Assembly: GCA_002794775.1 (NCBI GenBank)
Contig: NBAY01000040.1
Location: 1-64,000 of the forward strand
Length of the DNA: 64,000 nucleotides
Origin: Porodaedalea pini
Lineage: Eukaryota; Basidiomycota; Agaricomycetes; Hymenochaetales; Hymenochaetaceae
Direction: 5' to 3'
Of the stretch, positions 42,099 to 54,259 are shown piece by piece (position 1 is the stretch's first letter; the number at the start of each line of letters is the position of its first letter). The translations under genes and the position numbers were made by a program. A model generated the notes under the pieces. That model was not told the origin of the DNA. It ran no database searches and saw nothing but the letters and a program-made list of their open reading frames with translations.

Positions 42099-45039
42099 AT
42101 GCCCCCGCCCCTCCACGCCGCCAGTGGCCCGCTGCCGCCCAACAACAACAGCAACGACAGCCTCGCCGTCGCCCTCCATCAGAATCAGAATGCCGTGAAC
42201 GGGACCGGGAAGATCCAGCCGCCGCTTCAGGAGCGCAGTCGCAACGCACGCGCCCAGGCGCGCCACCGCGCGAAGCGCAAGGCGTACATCGAGCAGGTGT
42301 GTTGCCCGTTTTCCTCGCCTTTCCCTTCCTCTTGGTCTATCCCCGCTCCTGCTCCCCGTCTGCCGTTATCCTCTCCTTCCTCGACGCCATATTTGCCACC
42401 CGTTTTCGGAGTTACGTTTGGCGATGCTGTCATACTCAACGCCGCCATTCATCTTCATTCTCTCGCCCCAATCCAAGCTATCTAAATCGCATCGATCGAC
42501 CATCGAGCATTCCTCGCTAACCTCTCATCCCATCCACAGCTCGAAGAGACAGTCGCCCGCCTCCAAGCAGCGCTCTCGCCCTACCCGTCCCTCTCCTCCG
42601 CCGCCGCCTCTGCCATCCTCAACGGCAACGGCAACGGCAACCCGAATGACCAATCGCCCTTCGTGCTCTCCGGCCCCGGTCCCGGCCCCGGCCACGGCCA
42701 CGCGCAGGCCTCCCTCTCCCTCCCCAACGCCCTCGCCTCGCCAAACGCCCTCGCCAACTCGAACGCCAACGCCAACACCGCGACGGAGGCGCGCCTGCGC
42801 GCGCTCGAGCTCGAATGCATCGCGCTCCGCGCATACGGCGACACCCTGTGCGACCTCCTGGGCCAGTACGCGCCCGGCGTGCAGCTCCCGCCTGCGCCGC
42901 TGCCCTCGTCGCTCCCGTTGCCGCCCCAGGCCCAGGCTCAGGCTCAGGCTCAGACTCAGACTCTTTCAAGTAGTAATGGTCCCGGTTCTGGGCTGCCGTC
43001 CTTGAATCCGAATCCGAATTCGGGCGGGCTGCTCCCGCCGCTGAACGCCTCGTTTCCGACCTTGACGTCGTCCGTGGCGGGGACGTATAGGGTGGACTCG
43101 CCTGTTGCGCGCGCGGGTGCGAAGAGGCAGAGATGCCGCTCGCATTCGCGGTCGCGGACGCTTAGTGGGAGCGGGTCTGCGTTTGAGAGAGGGGAGGACG
43201 GGGATGTGGATGTGGAGGGACGGGGGTTGGGACGGGGAATAGGGATGGGGATGGGGATGGGGATGGAAATGAGAGAGGGAGGGGATGTGAGTGGGGTTTA
43301 TTCGGTATGTTTTCTTTTTTTTTTTCTGCTGATGCGCAATATACTGAACGCTCTACTTTTTCTCTTTTCTTCTTTCCTTTTCGTCCCTGCGGCGCGATGG
43401 GGATAGACACCGAGCGGGACGCCGCCGCTGAGCAGCAACAGCAACAGCAACAACAGCATCTCGAACACGAACGCCTCTAACACGCCCATCCACCCGAACT
43501 TCCCGAACTCCGGCGTCAACGGCGTTGTGAACGCGAGTGGCCGCGCAGGTCCGCCGCCACCGCTGACGCTCCCGCCTGTCACGGTGTCCCAATTGCAATC
43601 GCAGTCGCAGTCGCAGCCCGGCTCGGCGCACCCCAGTCACTCACATGCGCATGCGCATGCACACCCGACGCCTCCGCCTCCGCCCACGTATAACTATCCT
43701 CCCGTGCATTCCCAGCCGCAGCATCAAGCCCAAGCCCCAAGCCAGCAAGCGCTGCCCTCGCCTCACCAGCACCACCACCACCACCAGCAACACACGCAAC
43801 TCCAGTCCCAGTCCCAGTCCCAGTCCCATCCGGGCCACCCACATCACCACCCGTCGTCCCAGTCGCACCCCCAGCCGCAGATGGCGCAGATGCCGCCTCC
43901 GGTCCCGTGGGGTGTCTCGACGAGCGTCCCCTCCCATGGAAGCAGCAGCAGCAATGCGCATGCGCACGGGCTGCAGCTGCCCCCGCCCGTCCCGCGCTTC
44001 CCCGCGGCCGCGGCCGCGGCTGCGCATTTGACGCGGGCGTATGCGTTCCCGCTGAACCTGTCGGCGGCGAGGCAGGACTCGGGGTATGGAAATGCGAATT
44101 CGAATGCGAGTGCGAGTGCGAGTGCGATGGAGGGCGAGATGAATGTGGAGCGGGGGCGGGCTGGGAGCTTGAATGGGAGCGCCGGTGTGAACGGGGTTGG
44201 GATTGGGATTGGAGGAACGGTGGTGCTGAAGAGGGAGGAGGAATGCGATGGCCCCGCCCCTGCGCCTGCGGGTGTGTACGGCGCTATGGGAGGAGAGAAC
44301 GCGTATGCGCCGAGGCATGCTGCGCCTGCACCTGGCCCGGGGAGACACCAGCATCAGCAGCATGAGTCGTTGGTACGTCCCTTTTTTAAAAAAAATATTT
44401 CCCCCTCGTTTTCTATCGAAGTATTTGGATATTGAATAATGTGTTTTGGAAATCAACGGTTTTTTTTTTCTCTCTGAGTAGCATTCGATCTCCCCGACGA
44501 GCGCGACGGCGCCGAGCCCTGCGATGGCGTTCGCTGCGATTCCGCAACACCAGCAGCAGCAGCAGCAGCATCACGCGCAGATCCCTTCTCCGCACGCGCT
44601 CGTGCACCAGCAGCAGCATTACCACGAACGTAACCAATCTCAGCACCAGCAGGCTCCGCCTGCGCAGCGCCAAATTCCTAGTCCGTCCCAGCACCAGCAC
44701 ACGCAGCCCCAGACCCAGAATCACTACCACCATCCGCAACACCAACACCAACACCAACACCAACAACAACACCCGCAGCACGCGCATTCGCATTCGCATT
44801 CGCAGACCGCTCAGCAGCACCAGCAGAACGCGGCGGCGGCGGCGGTCCCGTCGCCGCACTCTCCGTATTCGCCCGTTGGGGCGTTCCGCGGGTATGCGGA
44901 GGAGGAGCGGTACTCTGCCGAGGCGCACCATCAGCCTGGTCAGCCGCACCAGCAAAGTCAGAACCAGAACCAAGGGTATCCGGGCCTGTGGTCGCCTGCG
45001 CATACGGGCGCGGTGCAGGGGCAGGGGTATGGGCGTTAG
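42099..45039 (+). CDS. bZIP transcription factor, His/Gln-rich, 828 aa
   Basis: Four exons, all phase 0: 42,099-42,296, 42,540-43,304, 43,407-44,372 and 44,482-45,039 (TAG). The basic region and zipper start early: RSRNARAQARHRAKRKAYIE (residues 46-65, with N49-x7-R57) followed by LEETVARLQAAL, the first intron falling exactly between basic region and zipper. A nuclear DNA-binding role is inferred from this. The remaining ~700 aa are low complexity: Ala/Asn, Gly-Met repeats (near 43,240), His/Gln/Ser/Pro-rich stretches and runs such as QQQQQQHH, expected to be disordered. Several stretches are codon-repeat microsatellites. A long second leucine heptad is lacking, so the zipper is short. Bracketed by the 2-kb inverted repeats, yet open over all exons, so probably functional. 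Target genes unknown. Confidence 0.85.
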
Positions 45040-47044
45040 ATGCGAGACTTGGAGGTGCGTCGCCCCCCGCCCCCCCCCCCCCTCTTCCCCCTTCCGGGCG
45101 ACTCGGTGACTCGGTGGCTGGTGTTTTGTTTGGTATGACTGGGTGATTGGGTGATTGGGCGATCGGCTGGTTGGTTTGGCGGGTGGGATTGGAGATTGGG
45201 GATGTGTGCGGTGTGGTGAGGGTGTAGGAACGCAGAAGGCGCGTTGCGTAGAGCGACTGGGGGACTTGGATGCTCCCTTACAGGCTTCTGAAGCCGACTT
45301 GGGAGCTCGTCGCGGGGCGTCAACAAAGCTGGAGAAAGAAAGAAGAAGGAAAATCGTAAGGAGTCTTCGCTGATCGAGGTGACTAAAAAAAAAGGACGCA
45401 GGCGCATACGAAGACGATGACCATCGACCACCAGTCACACACGGATCGCGCACACAACAGCAACACCTATACCACTCACTCATTCGGTCAAACTCGGCGC
45501 TCAAACGCACGCACGCACACTACTCACCAACACGGCATTAATATCGGCACCTCCAAAACTTCAAATCAAATCGATCACACACCCCACACGCACCTACGGA
45601 TTTTTTTTCCCCCCTTTCACTACTAGGTTCTTTCTTCGTCCACTCCCATGTTACACCACAAGAATTATCGCGCGTTTCGGGGTCCGAAATGAAGGGACGA
45701 CTCGGAGTACGACGCGTGCGCACTTGGGATTTTTTGTTTTGTTTTGTTTTGATTTCTATAGCGTTCTCTTTTGTGTTTTTTTTTTTTTGTATTCGTTGTG
45801 TTTTTTTTTGCTTTTGCTTTGTCCTGCTCTGCTCTGTCAGTGCTCTGTTATGTGTTCTCAATTTATTTCTGTCGCTCTGCTTTCTTGATTAAAAATGTGT
45901 TTGTCTGGGTATGTGGACGCTTCATTTCGTTCAGTGGATGTTCCTTCGTTGTTTATCCTGCTTTCGCGTTTCCTGCTTTGTTTTTCTCCTTTCCTCCGTT
46001 TACGCCATCGTCTTCGAGTCCAGTCGGCCCCCACTGCTTTCCCTGTTCGTCCCCGCTTTGTGTTTCCTCCTTCGTGAACCCTCCCCTCCAATCATCGAGT
46101 CCTTCTAGAGCGATGGTTGGATCCTCGGGTTGTATTTGGTTTGCTTTCGGATTGCTTTCGATGGTTCGGACTTGCTTTCGCGTGTTTTGTTGATGCTTTG
46201 TTCTTTGCTCTGTTCGCTTTCCGTTGTTCTCCGCTCTTCGTTGCCTTTTTACGCCTTTAATTTCTCGCATCCTTTCCGTTTGTCGAAGTTCGACTTCCAC
46301 GCCCACTTTTCCGCCTCGTTCGTACCAATGAGACGAAGAGACCTATATGCCTTTTCGCCTCACTCCAAAAAGCACGCATCCGCAAAAGAAGACTGGTCCC
46401 CGGTCTCTGCTCCTCCTGGCTTACATCCGGAATCCGGATCTCTGGGTTTAATGTCGGGACTTGAGATCGGGGCTCTTGTTTTCACTCATGCATATGTGTC
46501 TACATCCACATAGTATGTTCCATATGTGTACTCTCATAATTTGTAACTCTGTCTCTCTCCCTCCTGCAACCCCCTTCACTAAAAAAGAAAAAAGAAAAAA
46601 GAAAAAGAAATTCGTGCTGTTATTCTCCTTGTTGATATTGCTTCGCTGCTAGTACTAGTACTATCGTTTGCTGTTTTCATGTACTGTTTTTGGCTTTATG
46701 GTGATGTTTTGGTTTTATGCTGTCCTTTCGATCGCCGACCCTTCCTTAAGCTTGTTCTACCCATGTTTTCGCGCGTCTGCAGCATCATGCTAATCGCTAA
46801 TTGCTAATTGCTATGCCGGACGCGTTTCTTTTTTTGTCTTTGTACATGTTGTTGTATATGGTGGTATTTGTATTCCCCCTCCCTATTCGAGGTAACTTGA
46901 AAAAAAAAAAAAAAAAAAAAAAAGAATTACCGGTAATTATTTTTTTCTGACTCCTTGGCCTTTTTCTTTTTCCTGTCAGTCCGAAGTCCTGGGGGCATCC
47001 AAGCTGGGATACTCGGATACTCGGATTTATAACGTTCAACTGGA
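45040..47044. other. bZIP 3' region, no gene recognised
   Basis: Holds a C-rich run (about 45,063-45,081), TTTTG repeats near 45,734-45,750, T-rich frames of no merit, AAAAAG repeats near 46,580-46,607 and a run of 24 A at 46,900-46,923. Probably 3' UTR plus intergenic DNA. Confidence 0.4.
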
Positions 47045-49248
47045 ACTATCGAGTGCGATAATATTAATGAGTACAGACGAACAAGCGTGCAAGCATCCGT
47101 GAGACCGAAGGAGTCGTCAGATATCTAGATCTCTCTTATCAGCTACTCCGTGACGACGACTGACACAACTGGACAAACTGGACAGAGTGCACAATGCGCA
47201 TTTTGTGCCGAGCGTGTTCGAGCGTGTTTGTGCTCGCATACTGCTTGACATGGAACAATGGAAGACGAGGAGGAGATATCAATAAGAAATAAGAAAAAAG
47301 GGACAAAGGGACAAAGGACGAACTGCACCCGCCATCCGCGACAGTACCAGTACTAGTACATAGTTCAGTTGGAAAAAATGATATTGATACAATGATGGAG
47401 TAATTGAAGGCGCAGCGGGAGCTTTTCGATCGCGAAGTTCGGAAGCGACTTGAGGGGGGGGCGGGGGTTTCGACCTCGAGGATCAAGATTCGAAGAGTAG
47501 ACTGTATACTGTATACAATACATATGTAACTGTATCATGCATATGTGAACCTTCGAGGTTTCGCCAATCATTCCAGAGCCAGTTCAGTTTCCGTTCAGTT
47601 GGCTGCATACTGCGTATCAAAGCGTACTTTGGTCGGGTACCAGGCGGGTAATCTAGAGATGGATTGGTGACCCCGAGCCGTGCGTGAAGAGCGTTCAGTG
47701 TATTTGAAGGTCCTGCAGGTCAGGCATGCCGTGAAGACTTTTGGGGGAACATTGAATTGTGATTCGACATGTTTGACGAGTGTGTTGATTCTTCACGTAT
47801 GTATTGTATCCGCCTATCTCGAGGATAATCCAGTGATTCAGATCTTTGTCTTCTGTTCGGGACTTCGTAGCGTTGATAAGTTGTTACGAGACGCCGCGGC
47901 GCGGATTGAAAAAGGGCGAATTTGAGACGGAGGTACTCTGTTCGCGGCCTCTGTGAACTCGTGGATTGGGAAGAAAGGGGAAAATGACGATATCAACGAT
48001 GCGACGCGAAAGTCGAAATCAAGGTGTTGAATGCTGGGTGGTGAGGGGATAAAAAGCATCTGGGATTATGGAACCCTGATGAAGCATAGCATCCCTTCTC
48101 CATCTCCGCACTCGGAATCTGAACGAGTATAAATAGCTGCAATCGATCATATATCCTTGGATGGTGCGTGTGTGCATACGCTCCGCAGTCATTACTCTCC
48201 TGACGTGTATGCAGGTCGAGCACCGCTGCGTTCTGTATGAAAAATCGAGATTTCCTTATCAGCAGAAGCGAACTTTCCGCGGAGATTTGGGTGCTGACTT
48301 TGATGACCTAGAGGATCATTGAGACCAGGTGGTGCTGTCTTGCACTTGTGTTATTGAGTACGCGTGACAAGTACTTCGGGTGAAGCATTGAGATTCAACT
48401 TGTAGTGAACAAAGTGTCCTCTCCTTTCGCGCGCACCGATAGATCTGTCGAGAAATGAAAACCCAGAAGGGACATATACGTATTATGGTGACAGCTCGCA
48501 GATTCAATTCGACCGAGCGCATACGAAACTGGCCATCAGTGTTGCTCTGAGATAAAGCCTTTGTCAGCTAGTGCGATTGAGGATAAGATCCAATTGAGTT
48601 AAGCGGCTCCCTACCTTTGAATTCAAGATTCAAGTCTCAAGTCTCAAGTCTCACCCGGTAACCTGAGTATGCCGGAGGAGATAAAGCCCGACGCACTAAG
48701 CTATCGCGAGCACTCTCAAGTGAAGCCCAACGAAAACTAGTCCAGGTCTTCAACGTCCAGCTTCCCCTGCTCTTGATCTTCGGCGAACTCAATCAGGCCA
48801 CAACTTTTTACCTCTGGGTTATACTTAGCTGCGACGCACCCCATCCCGCGAGAGTTTCACCGGAGCCAGAAGGCCTTGTACAGAGGAAGACTGTCATCTC
48901 ATAAGCAGACCTTAGTCTGGACAACTGTTTGAACGGAGTCTCACGCGATCCAGGGAGCGATTGGCCCATGGAGTGACTATTTATTCTTGAGATATTGGGT
49001 TACTGGGCAGGGGTAGAGGTAGATAAGTCAAACGACGTACCATTACATGAGCAACGTTGCTCCTTAGAGCTCCGAATGTTGTTGCTGGACGTCCCGTCTT
49101 CCAGGTGTTTGGCCAGATCAGGCGGCGAATGGTGTGCAAATAGTTTGCGGAGCGTAAGAAAGGGCGTGTTAGCTCAAGAACAGTTGATCAGCAACAAATC
49201 AGTACGTCCCAAGCGCGCAGCAAATGAAGTCTAGCTGCTAAGAGAGAC
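47045..49248. repeat. Inverted 2-kb repeat, right copy
   Basis: Mirror of 34,831-36,840, about 200 bp longer through indels. It contains TATAAATAG at about 48,129-48,137, which in the left copy is degenerate (ATAAAAATAG). Confidence 0.8.
48209..48322 (+). CDS. 37-aa ORF conserved in both repeat copies
   Basis: MQVEHRCVLYEKSRF...FDDLEDH; see the copy at 35,745-35,858. It lies about 75 nt downstream of a TATAAATAG motif, which favours this copy if either is expressed. Confidence 0.25.
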   Translation: MQVEHRCVLYEKSRFPYQQKRTFRGDLGADFDDLEDH

Positions 49249-49589
49249 AGAAACGCGGTGGGCCGTTTGGCCTGGATGTGCGACAGGTACTGGTCGTGCT
49301 TTTTCAGGAGAAATGATATGGATAACTGTAAGACCTGCATAAAGAGGAGGAGAATGGCACGGGCGCGATACGAGTTTCATACAAGTTGAAGAAAAGCGAA
49401 ATGTTGAAAGACCGCGTCTATGTGGGCACTTCAAGGCTATCATGTAGTTTTACTCGAGCCCATTTGTTTCTCTGTTTTATAGAGTGAGGCAGTGGTAGAT
49501 CCAGCTTGAAAGATGAATCCAGCAATGAAAAGAGAAGGAGCGGGAGCAAAATGCGTACGCAAATATAGAAGTAGTTTTTTCACGCTGAT

Positions 49590-49970
49590 CAGTTCAGCGA
49601 CTTTCCCCTTTTCCTTCAACCACGACAGGTCGAAAGCTGCGATGCCTACTTCCTGCAAGCGCATCATGCATCTATCCTCAGACACGAAATAACTTCGTTC
49701 TGAATGTCCAATCCTCCTTGTTTGACTCTAGGAGGGTCCGGCAGGATCGCTGTCGAGAGTAAATCGCATTTCGCTTCAGATCAGCTGATCGAGTCTCGGC
49801 TCGCCGTCTGCTGGTATCTTCAAGGAGTTCCTTGCCGCACATTCGAGATTGTGTCAAAAGTGTTATGTCTATGTCGAAGACTTACTAACTCGACACGGAG
49901 GTTCTACAGTGAAACGTTGCTTGGGAAGCGTCTCGAGGACTGGATGCACTGGGTCACCTGATATGTACAC
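49590..49970 (+). pseudogene. Decayed duplicate of sequence at 55,070-55,420
   Basis: Shares TTCAACCACGACAGG, GGGTCCG-CAG, CTGTCGAGAG, GGGAAGCGT and TCTCGAGGACTGG in order with 55,070-55,420, with indels. Neither copy has a recognisable product. The remainder of 49,249-50,184 shows no gene. Confidence 0.5.
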
Positions 49971-50186
49971 TTTACAATGTTCGTACTACTCGCCACTGCC
50001 GCATTCTCCCACGTGGGCCTAAACCATGCATTGGTTTGCCCCCAGATACCGAAATGGCCTAGCTTGGAGCGTGCTTAGGCTTGACGATGTTCTAGCAATC
50101 GCACTTTGGTTGTATATCTAGGGTTCACGCTGTAGTAGTCCTTTCGGAAAATCGCGAGGTGCATACCTCTCGTTATGTGCTACTTA

Positions 50187-51035
50187 CAGCCATTTTCATA
50201 AGTCCTGCGACACGTGCATGTCACGTGAAGTGAGCCGCGTCAGAGCCAAAATGTCGAAAAATTAGAATGAATGCCTATTTTCTCTGTGAATTCTGCACAG
50301 TACCCGCTCATTAAGTACTCAAAAAAAAGGCATGGTTCTCAGGAGAAGAAATATGTAAAATAGGGAGCAATAAATTGACTGTGTAGGTGGGTGGAGATCA
50401 AACAAGTGCAGCTGGTCTGTTCTCTCACCCATTTCCACTGAGATTCAAAAATTATGGCTCCCCTACATCTATCTATAAAATTCTTTCCTGTGTCTGTAAA
50501 TTAAGTATATGACTATACCAACAGCTCCTGCAAGTTTGAAGCCAATCCATTCAGTATTCATGGTGCAGCAGCAAGATTTGTGTTCCACTTCAAGCTCTTT
50601 CCACCCTCCTTTTCTCACAACAGGTCTTGCAGAGTAGAACACAAATCTTGCTGCTGCACCATGAATACTGAATGGATTGGCTTCAAACTTGCAGGAGCTG
50701 TTGGTATAGTCATATACTTAATTTACAGACACAGGAAAGAATTTTATAGGTAGATGTAGGGGAGCCATAATTTTTGAATCTCAGTGGAAATGGGTGAGAG
50801 AACAGACCAGCTGCACTTGTTTGATCTCCACCTGCCTACAAAGCCAATTTATTGCTCCCTATTTTACATATTTCTTCTCCTGAGAACCATGCCTTTTTTT
50901 TGAGTACTTAATGAGCAGGTACTGTGCAGAATTCACAGAGAAAATAGGCATTCATTCTAATTTTTCGACATTTTGGCTCTGACGCGGCTCACTTCACGTG
51001 ACATGCACGTGTCGCAGGACTTATGAAAATGGCTG
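50187..51035. mobile_element. Foldback MITE, family A, copy 4
   Basis: 849 bp, CAGCCATTTTC...GAAAATGGCTG, TA on both sides (50,185-50,186; 51,036-51,037). Loop in the same orientation as copy 2 and opposite to copy 1. Confidence 0.9.
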
Positions 51036-51037
51036 TA

Positions 51038-51444
51038 ACTGCCATCAATACACATTGCATATGGAACTCGATTCAGACTACTCTGGACCTCTTGCGGTCA
51101 ACGATACCTTCTCTTCGCGAGGCTGTTCTGCATGTTTTCATGCATGCATATTGCTCTGATGTCTTGCAGGCTGTGCTCAGGAGCTTTCAACATATGCAGT
51201 GTCCATCTGTCTGCGGCGGCTGGTATCAAATACGTCAACAGCTTAAACGTCGAACTGAGAAGTCGGCTCTCAGGACCATGGTCCCAGCGAATCAGAGTCT
51301 GATCCAAAGTTCGCAATCAACGTAGCTCGTAACAGTTCATAGCCTTGGCGGCTGACAGGGTTTGCTGGCTTTCCTTATCTTAGTACTTGACAACGATCGT
51401 CTTTTCTCTCCCACCTGAGTTTCTTTGCTCCTCAGCCAACATTA
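51038..51444. other. No gene recognised
   Basis: Begins shortly before AACTCGATTCAGACTACTCTG (about 51,067), a motif also present at 55,850-55,870 and, inverted, near 37,350-37,370. The frame at 51,023-51,325 starts inside the MITE and is not credible as a gene. Confidence 0.35.
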
Positions 51445-52630
51445 ATGCGTCGTTCGACGCCGGAACACATCCCTACTGTATCAGCTTGTTCCCATGGTTC
51501 TCGCTCTTATCCTCTTGACTTGAGCTCGGCATTCAAGATGGAGCTTCTGGAGGACAATGGCGTATGCCCAGCTGACCATGACACTGATTCCGTCGACGGA
51601 TCCGTGGATACACAGAGTTCTACATATCAGTGCTCTTTCTTCACCTCGACTATGTCGCCAAATCAGACCTGCGATGATCTTCCCGGACCAGGACGTATAA
51701 TTGACACCTACTTCTATCAGCCCGGCGGGCGATTCATTGAGCGTCAGATAAATCGTTTTCTGGCAGAACAATACATGCGGAGGGAGCGAAAACTTGTGAT
51801 TGCCGAAAGGGATATCCGAATCGAACGGGCAATGAGCTGGATAAAGGAAATCCAGGACTCTCTTTGCGATATCAAGAAGGCTTCAGATGCTATCAACGCA
51901 TCTTTCAGTTGCGAGCATTCCGGACATTATTCAATTGTCCATTCCTGCAAGTTACCAAGTGGACTGATCAAAGTCGAGGTTGAATTGTCAAATTTGCTAT
52001 TCTACTGGGGCGGACAGAATATGGAGGGCTTGGATGATGTCCTAATCCCAGAACACTGTACACAGATTGCTTCTTGTCAGGTCCGCTTTCATTCTTTTTT
52101 GGCCGAGACTTTTTCACTAATAAGTCGGATTACATAGTTCTCCGCACATCATTGCTTGAAAAGCGGCCATTGAACATGCTTGTGTTCTGCTAAGCAGGTA
52201 CCCATGCCTTCGTCGTTACTTCGATCTGTCCGCACTACGAGGCGCATTGCGTGATGTCATGATTACGAAGACCATTCATCCGATCGAACTGGATGCCATG
52301 CACTGGGTTTTAAGGGAGAAGGTTGGCATTGATGACTCGCTTCGACGTCTCTCAGCGGTCCTGCCTACATCAAAGATTGAATCTGAAAACATTGCTCTCT
52401 TTATCCCGGCACTTTTGTCTTTCATTGCGGAAGTTCTCAGTGCTCAGTTCTGTGGCATGTAAGTAACATTGATTGATTACTCAAACCAATTTGTATCCTC
52501 TTAAATCCTTGTCTTCCGTTCTCCCGGCAGTTCAGGGACAATCGCTTCGATCATTTCCTTGAACAGATCCTCAGTATTTCTGACCTCTTTCGGTTCCACA
52601 ACTTGTGAGTTGACTGGGAACATCCCATAG
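51445..52630 (+). CDS. Hypothetical protein, three exons, 357 aa
   Basis: Exons 51,445-52,123, 52,164-52,458 and 52,531-52,630 join in frame (1,074 nt including TAG). The first intron is only 40 nt (GTCGGA...AAAAG), the second 72 nt (GTAAGT...GGCAG). The protein has an acidic, Ser/Thr-rich N-terminus, a helical middle rich in Arg/Glu (RQINRFLAEQYMRRERKLVI, AERDIRIERAMSWIKEIQDS) and a C-terminal part with LPTSKIESENIALFIPALLS. No domain, signal peptide or clear membrane segment recognised. The alternative donor GTCAGG at 52,076 also keeps frame. Function unknown. Confidence 0.5.
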
Positions 52631-53614
52631 TCAAGTTTTGGGAGACCATTAAGGATGACTTCGTGAAGAGGCAATGGGCTTTGTCACTGCCCTTATAGAG
52701 GCACAGAAGGCCTCTATTTGTTCACCTCTGCTCATGCCTCAAGGATACATTACATTCACTACCTGCACTTCCAGACCAGGTGTTAACAAGTGAATCCAAG
52801 TTTGAGGAGGATTTCACTTGACTTTGCTCTGACTTGTTCTTGCATCTGCCTCTAGTGAGTGTGGAGTAAGTGCATAACTCTAGAAATAACAAGAGATTCT
52901 GCTGACACTCTGATGCTAAGATTTGCAAGTCTTGCAGATGAAGCACCTTGGTTTGATGCTGAAGAGGTAGATGATCTCAACTCAATCATGGGCTCGAGAT
53001 TTTCTATGGGAAGGGGTAAAATTGAAGCAATTTGAAAGGCATGTCACTTGAACTTATTCCGGAGATCACAGAACAGATGATCTAGATTGACATTCTGTCT
53101 TTATGTTCTTTCCTGTATCATTTTTTGAGTCAAAAAGTGGTTTGTTTTCCACATTGAACGTACTGTGCACCACGTATCAGGGCCCTAGGGCGCTGTTTCT
53201 TTCAGTGAGAATTCATATTTGTGCTTGTCTAGACTGCTGTGATAATCTAACAGGAGCCCTGTTCCATCTCGGCATGGAAGACTATAGAGTCTGTATGCTT
53301 CAAACCAAATCAACAAATCACGAATACAAGTGGAATAAAAAAATGAAAACCCCTCGAGAAAGACCGTGCAACCACCCAATGCCATTTGAGAAAGCTTTAA
53401 GCATCAAGTCGCTATACGATTCGGGTGGGAAAGTGTATGTACATCTCATCTATCCTGCTCCGTTTCATTTGTGCAAATGCGGTCAGTTCTCCCTGTAGTA
53501 TGAATGCCTATTGACAACAAGGACAAGTGATGATACACTAATGGAAGGTAGCCTTGCCAATCAGATACAGAACCACCCTAGGCCTGCAATCTACTGACGA
53601 TATCGTCGCTGTAC
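52631..53614. other. No gene recognised
   Basis: Short frames only, for example 53,103-53,498 (131 codons, Cys-rich, no recognisable features). Confidence 0.3.
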
Positions 53615-54259
53615 TTAGTCTGTAAAACCACAAGCCAGGGGCAATACTGAAATTGTTGTGAAGTAAAGGGCTGAAGACTGCATTCTTCTAGCCACTGGAT
53701 ACATTGCCTGGGGTGCGACAGCATTTGCTTCGGCTGCAGTCAATGGCGTGCCCTGCGCGAACTCCATAACGAATGGAAAGGTCTGTAAGCACACTAATGA
53801 ATACAGCATTCGAAATGCATGAGCGAAGTACCCATCTCCATGGTATGACCTTCCTAGACTCGGAGAGCTGTATGAAGGAGAACGTGCTTATCAGTGTTTC
53901 TTTTCTTCGCGCGTAGATGAAAATGAACCGATGTGTACGTGCTGGTTCCGGCTGAATCAGAAGCTGCCCGACTCAAAGAGCAACAAGCTGAGGAGCACGG
54001 CTTGCTCTCCAAAAGTCGATAACAGATATTGGTCGATCGCAGCGTTGACAAAAGGCGCGGCTTGTAATACCATTCTACACTCAGTTGCAATTTCTGCCGT
54101 GGTGTCGCTGATCACCGAGTCCGGTGATATCTGGATAATCTGAGCTGCGGTGACTGACGAACGCGATGTCAGGACAGTCAGAACAGACGGAGACAGTACA
54201 GAGGCTAGTAAGAGCGAGACAATAGCACTGTAACGTCCGCAGTACATGTCGGTGAGCAT
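53615..54259 (-). pseudogene. Secreted hypothetical protein, decayed
   Basis: The minus strand from 54,259 (or the second ATG at 54,247) encodes a signal-peptide-like start (YSAIVSLLLASVLSPSVL) then TAEIATECRMVLQAAPFVNA and LLSLLLFESGSF with a stop at 53,957. Further coding-like sequence continues after in-frame stops and ends with a 3' exon at about 53,780-53,615 (EFAQGTPLTAAEANAVAPQA). The pattern resembles secreted basidiomycete proteins of unknown function. Stops suggest a pseudogene, though unresolved introns could explain them. Confidence 0.4.

Noticed and set aside
41595..42266. 223-codon antisense ORF upstream of bZIP
   Set aside because: Arg/Gly-rich composition typical of the reverse strand of pyrimidine-rich leader DNA.
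44413..45510. 365-codon antisense ORF over the last bZIP exon
   Set aside because: Arg/Leu-rich shadow of CAG/CAC repeats; no splice or domain support.
53103..53498. 131-codon ORF as a gene
   Set aside because: Composition and lack of splice or promoter signals suggest a chance frame.
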